64,000 bases of DNA. Origin: Amphirosellinia nigrospora (taxonomy: Eukaryota > Ascomycota > Sordariomycetes > Xylariales > Xylariaceae). The stretch is taken from contig SCHM01000001.1 in assembly GCA_004123355.1 (NCBI GenBank), forward strand, positions 10,240,193 through 10,304,192, in the 5' to 3' direction. This document shows, one piece after another, positions 12,259 through 23,897 of this stretch. Position 1 is the first letter of the stretch; each line of letters opens with the position of its first letter. The notes beneath the pieces are model-generated. The model was not told the DNA's origin. It worked only from the letters and a program-made list of their open reading frames with translations, and ran no database searches. Both the position numbers and the translations under genes were made by a program.

Positions 12259-12742
12259 TAGTTCACGAGGGTTGCATACCGGAAAATGTTGATCGTTGCT
12301 AATGAGTTGGACTCCAATGACCAGGGAGCTGCGTTCCGACGGCCAACCTAAATTGATATAATAATCGTCGTATTGTTATTAGGACTACCGAATACTATTA
12401 ATTCCTGATTCTAGGTATTTGATGGTTGAGGGTGCGGTGAGACGAGTTACATCGCGGAGCAAGCATAGTAGTAAAACAAATGTTTAGTCAATAGGAAGCA
12501 ATATTCACTCCTCGACCTACAAATAGGCATACACAATCGGGCTTCTTGTGAGTCGACATACCATACTAGATCCTGCACTAATAATAATCTCTCTTTGGGA
12601 CGGACGATGCTAATTGTGAGATGCTCCTGAAAGACTAAGGGCATATGATACTAAGACAATTACTTGACGCCAAGTAATGTGTGACATTCTACTTTATATC
12701 CGCCTCTATGTTCGGGCGGACAATCTTCTTCCAACCTCGAGC
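12259..12742. other. Intergenic between convergent genes, nothing seen
   Basis: AT-rich, no supported gene or repeat. It holds the 3' ends of the GT90 gene and of the minus-strand unknown gene. Confidence 0.5.
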
Positions 12743-13948
12743 TTAGTAGCGGTTATTCTTGAATTCGAGGTCTTTTCTGAAAGTCCATGAAGATACATCG
12801 CTAGAGACGTTCTTATAGCCAAGTGTGCCTTCGATTAAGCTGAGGATTATCGTTGGCGAGACTGTTTGGGCGTGGTACCGCGACTCCGAGGCAATCGTTA
12901 AACGGTCAAACACAACACCAAGGCCAAACGCCGATTGATGCAATTGGACCTCAGCCAACGGTGGCTATCATGACAGATTGGTTAGTTACGTCAAATTCAT
13001 AGCGATAGTGCATGGGTGTGAGATTTACCCTCGTCGTATTGTTATGGTTCGTCCTAGCCCATTTCTTCAGGTAGTCGGCTATGAACTGTAGAGTTGGACT
13101 GTGACTGCATTGGATGTTGATTGAATCATGACCGTGGCTGTGCATGATGAGGTGGTAGGGTGGCTTAAGGAGGAGGTCGTCCGGGCGCGGTATCACCCCA
13201 ACGTCGGGTATCATGTCGAACGAGGGCGACGTCTCAGTGGTGATGCTGTGCTTTTTGGGCGCTTCAACAACAGCGGCGTTACCAGTCTTGTTGTCGACCG
13301 CCACGTCTGCCCAGTCGTCGGCAGCTGCGGGCTTGACAGTTAAAGCTGCGCCGATTTGTACTTTTTCGAAGACCTTTAACAAATTCCCCGAAAAGAAGAT
13401 AGTATGTAGGCTTTTGATGGAACTGCACTCTTAGGCAGGGATATTAAGAATCCTTTCTGCTGATCTAACCAACTGACGCCCATTTCTTGGCCCTTAGATG
13501 CCTGGATGCTCACAACTGTGTCAGTTTTATAAGTGATAAATGTGGAATATAAGCTCATACTCCGATAGAAATGAGGATGTGGCTCCCTGTCCGCTCCAAG
13601 AGCGTATCTGCCCACTCTGTATTCTCCTCATCGTCGGCGAGAGTGCTAAGAGCTGTACAGAAAGTCTCGACTGATGCAGCGACTGACGGTGCCAGTGTGC
13701 CTTTGTCAGGGTAGAAAGCACCCAACTCGGCGAGGAGGATAGGCCATTCTGGATTGACGGTAACCCTTACGCCTATCACCTCCTTCAGGTTCCGGATTGC
13801 CTTCTGTACGGGCGCATCTTCGTTATCCCAGGCGTCGCGGATGCCGAGCTGTACCTTGACCGGGCTGTCAGGACACGGTTATGTTAGCCCTGGTTACTTC
13901 ATCGGACGTCTGTGCTCCGCGTGCAAGTACTCACAGTTTAGTAGACAT
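12743..13948 (-). CDS. Unrecognised fungal protein, multi-exon, frame-broken
   Basis: I do not recognise the family. The start at 13948 encodes MSTKL, then a GTGAGT...GACAG intron leads to PVKVQLGIRDAWDNEDAPVQ and a long in-frame exon containing NPEWPILLAELGAFYPDKG. A second intron (GTATGA...ATCCAG, about 13500-13560) joins GSHILISIG to ASKGQEMGVSWLDQQ. The frame changes near 13390, then continues through KVQIGAALTVKP and the motif HLIMHSHGHDSINIQCSHSPT to HYRYEFDVTNQSV. It changes again near 12958, and the C-terminus ends LEFKNNRY. The coding signal is supported by splice sites and frame continuity rather than by homology. With breaks bridged it is about 380 residues, with no signal peptide or membrane segment, so probably cytosolic. 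Confidence 0.55.
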
Positions 13949-15298
13949 GGTCGGTGGACCTCAACTGCTGCGGTCGACGCGTAACTACGGCGTTCTCGAT
14001 TACAGCTACGGTAAGGAGTTTCCACATCTTTTCAAAGATTGCACGGGAACGACGTGCGTTTTTACCATACACGCCGACAGCGCGATCGCGACACGGTAGC
14101 TTAGGCTTTCTCGTAGGCTTTTCACCTGAATCAAGATAGTCCGCGTTAAACCTTGCCAAGGCCTAGCTGAAGGGCCCGGGTAGCGGCGGTGTTGGCGGCC
14201 GGTAGTCTAGGCTGCCTAATAGTGTAGAGATAGCGTACCTACATTCATCCTGTCCAGAGAGTGTACATGGCTAGCAAAGCCAAGCTAAGGCTGCCTTTCT
14301 ATTCCGATTGGGAGCGGAATGGTCCGGCTGACTCGCTTTGATGTAGAGGTCTTGTCGTGGCTAACGCTATAGCTCTCGGTGGTACTATAGTAGCTCAATT
14401 GGTTTGAAGCCTGGACTCCTAAAGAGGGAGGGGTAATTGCAAATCGGCAGTGGCTGCCTGCTAACGGCTATTGAGCAAGCGGTGTGATGGAACTTTGAGG
14501 TCTGCATTGGACGTGTGGTGGAAGTATCGCATTCCGGATTGTGGCAGGACAATGCAGGTACCCGTTTCAGGTCTTGTCGTTGAATGCATGGCCACCCGCT
14601 CGGGCCAAGCCATCAGGTAGCATATCAGTTCATCTCGCTTCGCTCTCCTGCATCGTAGATGCGATGTTCTTCTGTTCTAGAGAGTCCTTCTACGCTTTCC
14701 GGAGCCTGAAACGATTCGTTGCAATGCGATTGTATGTAGGACCTCCAATGCAGGACTCTGGGCTGAGTTGTTGCGAGACTCTGTCTAAGTTGGACAACTT
14801 GTCCTTTGTCGATAGCACTAGTTATAGCGTCTACGGAGCTGAATTCGAAGGATTTTAGATGCCTGCTGTATGTTGGGGAAACTTTAAACAAGCCAATCAA
14901 AAGCTTGGGCTAACTGAATACTTTCTGTTCGGCAAGGCTAGAAACAAGCTTAAATGCATGACTAGGGGCAAGGGTAGCGTTGGGAATGGCTTCAAAGCTT
15001 GAACGGATTGGGAAGGGCTGGAACTCATAGTAGCGTTGGCCGAGAGGTTGCTCCAGGACAAATCGCAAATACTGTACAATATCAGAGACAGAGAACTAGT
15101 TGACGGAAAATCGAGTGGAGGAAAGCATCACAAGATGACTATATAAGTCGTTGTCTGCACCCGATGTTCCTTTGTCGTTGATCATCTACCATAGCACCAC
15201 CACAACCTACAAAGCCCCTTAAGACCTCACCTCTTAGAAACCAATCAAACACCAACTTCATACCATTTTCCAGAAATATTCGGACACCATTCGCCAAC
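13949..15298. other. Intergenic of about 1.35 kb between divergent genes
   Basis: Expected to hold two promoters. A TATATAAG box sits at 15140-15147. Around 14391-14440 the text resembles the first half of a tRNA (TAGCTCAATTGGTT, then GGACTCCTAAA) but no T-arm follows, so it is at most a decayed tRNA. Confidence 0.5.
15140..15147 (+). promoter_or_regulatory. TATA-like box upstream of the gene at 15299
   Basis: TATATAAG about 150 nt before the start codon; the transcript would have a 5' UTR of roughly 120 nt. Based on motif and position only. Confidence 0.4.
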
Positions 15299-16413
15299 AT
15301 GTCTAAGTTGCCCCCAGTCGAGAAACTTCCTCTAGCTATTCGCAAGAGTGGTTAGTTGGACCCGTCCCCATTTTCGAACAAGCACCACAATTACTAACAG
15401 ATGCGACCCAGTGAGAGATGATTGGGACGCAAAGAAGGGAGAAATCGAAGCCAAAATCTCTGAAGTCTTGGGTGTTGCATGGACCATCGATGTAAACCCT
15501 AACCAGATCTACGCCTACTCGGATACCAGTGCGTATGCAAAGGAAAACTTGGGTCGATGCCTTCATGAGTGAGCATTCAACGATACTACATCGCATTTAG
15601 CCAGAGGGGATGTTAACACTATATTTAGATATTTCCATAGTGCTGCGAGTAGACTGCAAGAGTTCGAGGAGAAGTACGGAGAGGACGGCCTGAACGAGCT
15701 GAACGCGATCGCCCACGCTCACGTCCTGACATTGGACTTGGACGACCAAAAGCGTTTCTCGTATTGCGGTGCCGACATTAGCGAGGGCCAAATCCGCCTC
15801 CTGTTCTCTCCTAACGGCCTAGGCTCGAACGTATCATCTTGCTTGGACCGTGATGTCCTGCTCAAAGCTCTCAACGATGCACCTGCCCAGGATGGAGTCA
15901 CGATGAGCTACATGGTTCGAACAAGTATCCGCGAGGACTATGATCCTAAAATTGAAGCGATTCGGGAGCGCGTTGCCGGGCTTCTGGCTAAGCCTGACAT
16001 TAAACTAAACCCCAATTTCGAGGAGAACTTCGCCAAGTTGTTGGAAGAGAGCCAGAAGAAGAAGTCACAGTTGACTAGTGACTGGCAGAGAGTCTTTGGA
16101 AGCTGGACCAGGTCATACTTCGAGGGCCTGGCTAGTCAACTAGATTGGCAGAAGTTCGAGGATGACGAACTCCTGCAGGAAGGCTTCAATGATGTGATCG
16201 ACAAGGGAGAAGTCGTGTTCAGGATCGTCGACAAGCTCGTGAAGGGGTCATACAACGAGTGCGTGATCGAGGATGGAGTTCTCTATCTTCAGGTAAGATC
16301 CTTTTGCATTCTGTTTCTCTTGAGCTTAACTAACAGAGTAATATCAGACTACTCCTCAAGCATGGGGATCGAACACTGATAGCGCCGCCAATAAGCTAGT
16401 TGATCTATTGTAA
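15299..16413 (+). CDS. Unrecognised soluble fungal protein, intact four-exon gene
   Basis: No family recognised. The start MSKLPPVEKLPLAIRKS is followed by three well-formed introns: GTTAGT...CAG joining KS to VRDDWDAKKGEIEAKI, GTGAGC...TTTAG joining RCLHE to YFHSAASRLQEFEEK, and GTAAGA...TCAG joining GVLYLQ to TTPQAWGSNTD. The product is about 310 residues, acidic and helix-rich, with no signal peptide or membrane segment. Visible segments include LTLDLDDQKRFSYCGADIS and DWQRVFGSWTRSYFEGLASQ. Frame integrity across four exons makes it a confident real gene of unknown function. It ends at TAA 16411-16413. Confidence 0.75.
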
Positions 16414-18193
16414 GCGGGAGAGGTACTTATTGAGGTTGTTAGGGCATGACTGGGACGGCGATAGAGATGCGCACATGAGGAATCGGATTCTCTCGTCATT
16501 AAAAAAAATCAAGTCATACTAATAGATGTCTTGAGATGCTTCTTGAAAGCTTACATTTAAAATGCTCATATTATAATCCCGGATGTTCCTAGGTTAGCAC
16601 CTTTCCCCTTTCCACGATGGGCCGCTCTTAGTTTTTCCCTATTCCCTGGGAGAGCATTTCTCTTAAGGAGCTTTCCCAGAAGAAAACCGCAAGATCTTCA
16701 AGATCCTTTGATTAATCCTCTAGGCTGACGCCTATATTCATGATATCAAATCATTATCTACGTCGCAAACACAATTGCGTGTAGTTCTCTACTTTATCTC
16801 GCGACGACCTATAGGCGCCGAGCTATACTATTATCCGAATCCATATCCGTGACTGACGGCGAAATCCGGCTGGGATCTCCTGTCGAGGCCTTTATATTGG
16901 CCTCTCTGGGCCATCCTGACTTTCCAGATTAACGTTGGCCCTATTTAGACTTTCGGGCTTGACCTAGCAATGTGCCACGAGTATTTCGACGACAACCGAG
17001 GTGATACTGGACCAATAGCCCCGTGTTTATCGCGATGTCGTGCTCTTACATTGTACGGCCGCGGCCTGATTGATTCTCCGACACTGTCAATACAAACATG
17101 ATGCCTGTCTACATTGCTAGAGGGCTACATGTTGCTCATGCCAACTCCAGAGATGGTTCCTAATTTATAGTGGACAGTATAGAGGATCAAAGGTATCAAA
17201 GTTATGGGCGGCTGGTAAGGGCTGGTAAGCAAAGTACTATCGAGGGAGTTCTTCTGCATTGATGTAAGGTAATACGTCGATTGCTATATTAGATTGGACA
17301 ATGGGGCCGGGTGAATTGTGTCTCGCACGGGAAGATGATGGGGTATGGAGAGGCCGGCGCAGATGTTATTGGTGGGGTTTGAAGCCATAGGTTAAAGTTA
17401 TATCGCCTTACGATGTGTTAGACTTTTTCTGTCAACAACCTTATGCCCCTTATTGCGCGTTTGTGTGGCAAGTAGATGCGACAGGAACGACCATGGAAGC
17501 CGTAGCGACATTTCTGTGGACTCAGCCTCTCATCCTCTCTTATAAGTAGTCTTGCTTATAGACATGGCATCGCAGCCACCGGGACTATTTACCTATGTTA
17601 AGATTGGCTTAGGAATACCCGTGGACGGGCACCGAACTCCAGCTTCTCATGATCATGCATATAATTTTCCATTGGAACTTATCCCATATGGGACCAGAAA
17701 CATGCGGCTCTTGCCAACGTCAGCTACTTACATAGGGGTAACTTCCAGGTTGGGTTGATTGTCTGTGTAACTGCCTACCTACCGGGTACCTGATAGGTAC
17801 CTAATGATAGGATTACCTCATTGTTTGCGTGAAGGGCCTATGAAGCACTGTGGTTTAGTGGTTATGACTGCTAGCAACGTCCATCTGAGGGGTTTCCCAG
17901 TAGCCTGCCTTGAGAGTTACCTAGTCCATCGCAAGAGTTACCTAGGTCCCATCGCATCTTGAGATGAACCACCCGTCCCAAGTGCCTGCCATAAAAGACG
18001 TAACACCAGTAAGCGGTCGCCAGCACTTCTCTTCGGAATGAGAGCCGTAGGGTGGAGGCAACGAAGCAACGGGTTCATTCCAAACTATTTTTTGTTTGTT
18101 GTTTGTCGTAACCAGCTTCACAAAATACATCAAGCACCAGTCATACACACCTCTCATTTTCGACTAGTATACAGGCAGAATTTTAACGCTAGG
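16414..18193. other. Gene-free region of about 1.8 kb
   Basis: No ORF with homology or exon structure. It contains short palindromic GGTACC/TACCTA-type motifs near 17780-17810 and again near 17930-17945. A tRNA-D-arm-like string (GTGGTTTAGTGGTTATGAC, 17849-17867) has no matching T-arm. Confidence 0.5.
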
Positions 18194-18310
18194 GAATCTA
18201 ACATGGATATTTCGAGTATGCTCAACGCTGAGGGATCCAACATGGATATCTCGAGTATGCCCAACGCCGGGGGATCCAACATGGATATCTCGAGTATGCT
18301 CAACGCCAGG
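18194..18310 (+). repeat. Three tandem 39-bp repeats at the 5' end of an oxidase gene
   Basis: The unit (GGATCCAACATGGATATCTC and 19 more bases) occurs three times with period 39, ATGs at 18203, 18242 and 18281, and only a few substitutions. It is in frame and encodes a 13-residue repeat (SNMDISSMLNAxG), so each unit supplies an in-frame start codon. Confidence 0.9.
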
Positions 18311-19805
18311 GGAATCCAGTTTAAGACATGCCTGGATCCAGACTGGGATCTGTATTGCTTAACCTATAATTCGCGCGTCCCAGCCGTACCACAGATCGTG
18401 ATCCTCCCAGCGACCATTGAACAAGTCTCACAAGCTGTCTGCTGTGCGGCCGCTTGCGGCCTCAAAGTTCAGGCTCGGTCAGGTGGTCATTCGTACGCAT
18501 CACACAGTCATGGTGGGGTCGATGGGGCTGCGGTCATAGATCTGCGAAAATTCCAAGACATTCGTCTCAACAAGGATAACATCGCTCTCGTGGGTGGCGG
18601 CGTGAGGCTGGGCAGCCTGGCCACTGCTATCTTTGCCGGAGGCCAAGCGGCTATTGCGCATGGCACCTGCCCGACTGTGGGCATCGGTGGTCACTTCACA
18701 CATGGCGGCTTTGGCTATCTGTCGCGCGCATGGGCCTTGCTATGGACCATATGTCGGTTTAGATGTTGTCCTGGCGGATGGAAAAATTGTCCAGGCGACT
18801 AAGGACAGGAATAAACAAATCTTTCGTACGTTTGCTACCCTACTCTCGACTTTATGTTGCGGAGGTCCTCTGGGAGCTAACGTATTAGAATAGGTCATGC
18901 GTGGAGCTGCGAATTTCGTTCGGGATTATTGTCAACTTCTACCTTCGCACGCAGCCGGCTCCGAGGCAGTCGTCAAGTGGTCCATTAACGCCCTGAGGCA
19001 ATGAACAGCATTAAAAATGCGACCGAGGCCTTTAGACGGGTACAAACCTTACCCGATCACGGGCCTGGTGTCGATAGAACATTTGGACTTGTAGTTTTCC
19101 TCCAACACAACCGTTTCACGCTCAACGGTACGTACCTGGGAAGCATAGACAGTTCCGTTCGACCATATTACCAGGGTTGATGTGTTTTTTTCAACACAAA
19201 AGAAATTGCAGTTAAATTTGGCCAACTCAACTGGCTCGGTTGGTGCGAGAGGTAGCTGGTGGCATGAAACTCGAGCCTAGTCCCTGCAATCCAAAACGCC
19301 AGTGTTTTTTTGCCAACTCTGCTGCGGTGGCAAGACCTGGGTTGTCTCCAAGTGCCGGAAAGATACTTCAAGTACTGTTGAGCAACGGCGCACAAGCTCC
19401 GATTGATTACTTCATCAGCTTCCAGCTTTATGGCGGGTATGATAGCCAGATCACCGTCCGCTCTATATCAGACGACTCTTTCGGGCACCGGGATGCAATG
19501 TGGATCGTCCAGCATCATGGCTCCATCAACGACTCCTCCGGCCGAACTGATTTTCCGGAGGAGGGTATTGGATTTCTTAAGGCTTGAACAAGGCCCTGGG
19601 GTCTAGACAGGAGCTTCGAGTATACTATGCTGACCCGACACTGAAGCGAGAAGAGGCGCTAAGACTTTACTACGGGCGGGAAGCTTGAGGACTCGTGCGG
19701 TTGAAGGGAGAGATGGATCCCAACGATGTATTTTCCACCGCAATCAATTCCGCCAAAGTTCTGATAGTGATGTTGACGGCGGGCAAATATGATTATCGAC
19801 AATGA
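18203..19805 (+). pseudogene. FAD-linked oxidase of the berberine-bridge-enzyme type, heavily frame-broken
   Basis: A flavin-dependent oxidoreductase of the PCMH/BBE family. The FAD-binding region is clear: PQIVILPATIEQVSQAV, then the flavinylation motif ARSGGHSYASHS (His linked to FAD in relatives), ALVGGGVRLGSLATAIF and HGTCPTVGIGGHFTHGGFGYLSR. Frame breaks follow near 18732 (TGGGCC where TGGGGCC is expected) and 18752. VGLDVVLADGKIVQATKD then continues in another frame. A probable intron runs from about 18830 to 18896. Further breaks occur in the C-terminal half, and a TGA lies near 19687 inside the family's typical YYG...LVRLKGEMDPNDVF ending. No signal peptide is seen. The number of lesions is higher than in other genes here, so real decay on top of sequencing error is plausible. 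The tandem repeat at its 5' end is unusual. Confidence 0.7.
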
Positions 19806-21003
19806 AGATCGAAAAGCATTGAGGCGAAAGAAAATAGGTAAAAAAAATCGTTGACCAGTCAGGGATTCCTAATATACTGTGGAGGGCCATTAGTCAGCCA
19901 CTATACCTACTTAGGTAGCTATAGTCGCTGCAGTGGCTAGTACAAAATGACCACCTGCCTGCTGAGTGATCACCAGTTGCAAATATTATTATAGGTAGTG
20001 TTAACAGAATGGTCGTGCCTCGTTCAGCTCTTGGACGAAAGGACGAGTAACTTGTACGACATTGTAGCGTTGCAAGAGAACTTAAGTCTTTCAGATGCCT
20101 TGAACCATATTACCTACCGTATCTGAAGTATCCAGATTGATCCTTCGCAATGTAGATACTCCGTAGCATTGTTAACTATATCAACTATCAATGTATAAGA
20201 CGTTAGGCCGTAAAAACTGCGAGAGGTGCCTAAGACACCAACAAATAGAATCAGTATTACAGAACTATTTGGGAGGGAAAAGTGCACGTTAGTGTGTACT
20301 AGTAGCTTGTCGCGTCCGAATAACGATGCCAGTGATAGCCAGCTACTCATCCCTCTGTCGCGTTACTAGATGCCAGCAACAGATGATGGGGAGGAGCGTG
20401 GGTAGCCAATGTCTGGTGTTAAGCACCGAGAAGCGTACATTCTGTTTACCCCTGTGAAGCTTGCGCAGGCTTGCATCTTGCGATGCAATGTGCCCTAGTA
20501 GTGAGCTTCATACTGGAGGTAGGACCTATAAACACTCTCTGCCATAGCTCTATCGTGGGCATTAAGGATCTCCGACGCGCTGTTATAGCGAATTCAGCTT
20601 ATAAGGTGCCCGTTTGGTCGACGTAATCGTCCTCAAGTAGGTAGGGAAAACGTCTCATAGCGATAGGGTAGGGACTTGATCATCGAGACGGTATCTAGTA
20701 CCAGCGGCCGGGTTAGGAGGTGTAGGAAGGCGTTCAACGAAGCGCCTATGATTCGTAGATGGCGACCTTTTCGTATACAGTGAGTGGTATGAAGGCATCG
20801 TAAGGGTAGTGATGTGTTCAAGTCGTGTGTACCTCCGGCGTGATAAGGAAGCCATCAGGGCACTACCACCCGATTTCCATATAAGCCCATGTCGACGCGA
20901 TGGCATTGCGAACTCATCTCTCCCTTTTGATTCATCATTTTCCAGCTTCTGTACTTTCTGTTACCCCGCATGGAGAACCTTCAGAAAATTTCGCACCAAA
21001 AAC
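19806..21003. other. Intergenic, nothing supported
   Basis: No gene recognised. A palindromic ACCTACTTAGGTAG-type motif lies at about 19907-19920. Confidence 0.5.
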
Positions 21004-21204
21004 ATGGTGTTCCAGTCATTCGGTATGCCTCCATCGTCGCAAACCTTGGGCACCCAGCCCACACGTCAATACCCGGGAGCGGACTCAAAACCTCCACCAC
21101 AACGACACTCACCACATCCATTCGACCCGGTATGTATAGTGTGTTCATAGTTTGATCAATCTTCTAATAATTGATTATAGTTCTTCAGAAACTTATGCTA
21201 TTAG
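21004..21204 (+). CDS. Possible small two-exon protein of 49 residues
   Basis: ATG at 21004 opens MVFQSFGMPPSSQTLGTQ and a Pro/Gln-rich stretch to HPFDP. A 51-nt GT-AG intron (21130-21180, GTATGT, CTAATAATTGA, TTATAG) in phase 0 leads to FFRNLCY and a stop. The intron is well formed, but there is no recognised homologue, so this is a tentative call based on structure alone. Confidence 0.28.
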
Positions 21205-21763
21205 CAGTTAGTGATGTTGCACATGTAAATGGTGGATACTTGTTCTGACCTTTATGCGATAGCTTCTGTCTGTCGCTTCTCGTCGCAGCGACATTGAAGA
21301 ATGCTGCACATATGAATCTGAGCATTTTGTGATGGAAGAGTGGTGTTGAATAATTAGTGGTGGTAGTTTGGGAAGATAGAAGCTTTAAATTGAGATATGG
21401 TGTTGGCTTGAGATAGGGCGATTGATATCTCATGCTCGTGATGCCCTAGACCCATTGTGTGCCCTGTCAAATCGAGGTTAGTGAGGAGGGGAACTTGGAA
21501 GCTCCTGCTTTTATATGGAATAGTACCTACTAGTATATGGGTATGAGTGGGGTTAGCGGGATTGCTACAGCAAACCACTTGCCACATCGCTAATTAATTT
21601 GTCAAGCCACTACAGCTACTTTCCCACGCCACACTTAGACTAGTAACAATGAATTGCGTATCTGCCTACTTACCTAATCTACCTATGATCTTCTCATATA
21701 AACTACCTTACTACCTAATCTAGAACATTACATGCGCCTTGACACAAAAGCAATCGTAATGAC
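21205..21763. other. Intergenic, nothing supported
   Basis: Upstream region of the membrane-protein gene. It contains several CTACCTACTTACCTAATC-like short repeats (21655-21725), a motif type common between genes in this window. Confidence 0.5.
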
Positions 21764-22773
21764 ATGGCCTCAGAAGCTCGATTACCTACACCTCTACGTT
21801 CCCTCGAACGTCCTTACAACTATGTTTCTCAGGCCCTAGTCGCCGCCTCGTATCCTCTACGGGGATATACTACTTCTTACGTCATCCGGCCTTTTACCTC
21901 TATTCTTAGGTCGACTACTCCCGCTTTCCATCATCTCGACCTCGTGTACATGATTCTCTTTGTTTTCACTTTCTTGCCTCAGTTTGCCTTCTTAGCCATC
22001 TTTCATGGCCGCGCTGCGTGGCTAAACGCGGTGGTCCTGGTGTTAGGAGAAGGCTTGGTTATCATCCAGGGTCTCTTCGAAGGCTTTTTCGTTGATGAGT
22101 GCAGGGTGGATGTATTTGATGTGAGATCCCTTTACTGCACCATTCGTCCCGTCACGACGCGCTACGTGACACCGATCCGAAAGTTGGTCAAAATTACGAC
22201 AGCCATTCTTGCTAACGCTGTGCAGGCACACTCATAAACGAAGACCTCGAGCACCTCGTTGCGCCGCACCGACTTCTGTTCCCCGATGCGCCCAACTCAG
22301 TTAAGAAGCTTGGCAAGCCAACAAATGCAGCGGTTTATCAGCCGTGGAGCTTGGTTCAGATCGTCGAACTCATTGCCTGTCTACCACTCAATCTCATTCC
22401 GTACTTCGGCACACCGGCCTTCATCATCATTACTGGTGCTCGGCTGGGAACATTTGCGCACTATAGATGGTTCGAGCTACGCGGGTTGAGCAACAAGGAG
22501 CGGAAGCTGGCCATTCGAAACAGGAGTTGGGAATATACATGGTTTGGCACGATGGCTATGATACTGGAGCTCATACCTATACTATCGTTCTTCTTCCTCT
22601 TGACATCTACAGCAGGCTCGGCAATATGGGCTGCAAAGCTGGAGCAGCAAGGACAATTGTCGTCAGAAGTGCCAAGAGAAGTGCCAGAGCAGAATCCAGA
22701 CGAGCCACCGCCCCGTATGTGGACAATCCTATATAGATACCGTTGTAGGTTTGATAGTTCTCAGGATGGCTAG
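21764..22773 (+). CDS. Multi-pass membrane protein, Rrt8/outer-spore-wall (EI24-like) family
   Basis: Integral membrane protein resembling fungal Rrt8/Lds1/Lds2 proteins, which are associated with lipid droplets and the spore wall in yeast. Exon 1 (from 21764) carries two hydrophobic segments, LVYMILFVFTFLPQFAFLAIF and LNAVVLVLGEGLVIIQGLF. An intron starts at GTGAGA (about 22120) and ends at GTGCAG (about 22226). Exon 2 gives TLINEDLEHLVAPHRLLFPD, then LNLIPYFGTPAFIIITGARLG, the family block HYRWFELRGLSNKERKLA and a last segment MILELIPILSFFFLLTSTAG. Joining the exons needs a one-base correction at the splice junction. The tail is charged and Pro-rich. Fold family fairly sure, function not. 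Confidence 0.7.
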
Positions 22774-23897
22774 AACTGAGAATTGTGTGTTACATGCCAT
22801 TACCTGATGATTGTATTGTGAGAATCCGTTTACCCTGCCCGTTATCCATTATGCGACTACCCGGTGTCATCATCAAACTCCACGATACTCCATATTGTCT
22901 TATAAGTTACAAAGTCCGAGAATGAGATGTAAGTGCTACGTTTTCTGTCTTTTCAATCTATTCAAATTTGCTCCGCCAAAGGCGTTACAAGTAAATGGCA
23001 ATATCGTTTCAGCAAAGGCTCTCATCAGAAGTACCCCCGCATTGGCATTGATCCTGCCTGCAACATTTATGTTGAATTATTGCACTCTACATCTCAGTTG
23101 TACTTTTTTTTATCGTCTTCCATGTTAGCCTCAGATTACCTGACTATTTATCGCCTGCACTCACTGGAAGCAGAACACGATACCCAAGTGTATTTCAGAA
23201 AGTCAAACCATCATTCACAATTATGTACGCTGACTATAATCGATAGGTAGCATTTCGATTTGGCGTCTCATTAAGCAGATACCTGCTTGTCTCAAAGAAT
23301 ATGCCAACTCTACTTGTCACGCCGCAACCTCCTCCTTTCCACCTCCAACGATGTTAGCAAGCGTAGGAATGAAGTGGTCACGTTACGCCTACGTCCTATG
23401 TATTGGTCCACGGGTGTTTCCCGCGTTTGTCTTGGAGCAGGAGGTGCCCTGAGAGGTTGTTAGGCACGGTAGTTGCCTACCTATGACGGCGAAAGTGATG
23501 TGGCAGGATAGATGATGCAAGCACTTGCTTGGATTTCGGCAGCTTGGCCAGTGAAATCGTGAGCCATCAACGTGCCTTCTTCTCCCTTCAATATAAGCAC
23601 GCGCTCACTTATATCACGGGAAGGTACGACACACATGGAGCACGCACTAACCATGTTCCAAGCTGGAGAAAATTTCCCTCCCGTTTTCATACTCTTCCTT
23701 TCTCACCTTTCCTCCTCGACTTTACCAACTCCCACACTTTTCCCTCTCACCTCCTCTCTTGTATCTCCCTTCTTCCTCTTCTCTCCTCACTCCTCAACCT
23801 AGGCAGTCATTCGTACAACGCCATATCAGCATCTATCACAGGTCTATCAACAGCCAGTCAGATATTCAGACATTCAACCACACTCGCCCAAACAAGA
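22774..23897. other. Intergenic; pyrimidine-rich promoter of the repeat protein
   Basis: No gene supported. The segment 23690-23800 is strongly CT-rich (CTTCTTCCTCTTCTCTCCTC-like), a feature of many highly expressed fungal promoters, and lies about 100-200 nt before the start at 23898. Confidence 0.45.

Noticed and set aside
14391-14450. tRNA-Arg(CCT)-like 5' half
   Set aside because: D-arm and anticodon-loop-like strings are present but the T-arm and acceptor stem are missing; at best a decayed copy.
17552-17758. 68-codon ORF in the gene-free region before the first FAD oxidase
   Set aside because: No homology, no supporting introns and ordinary intergenic composition.
17846-17900. tRNA-like string GTGGTTTAGTGGTTATGAC
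   Set aside because: Only the D-arm region is matched; no T-arm follows.
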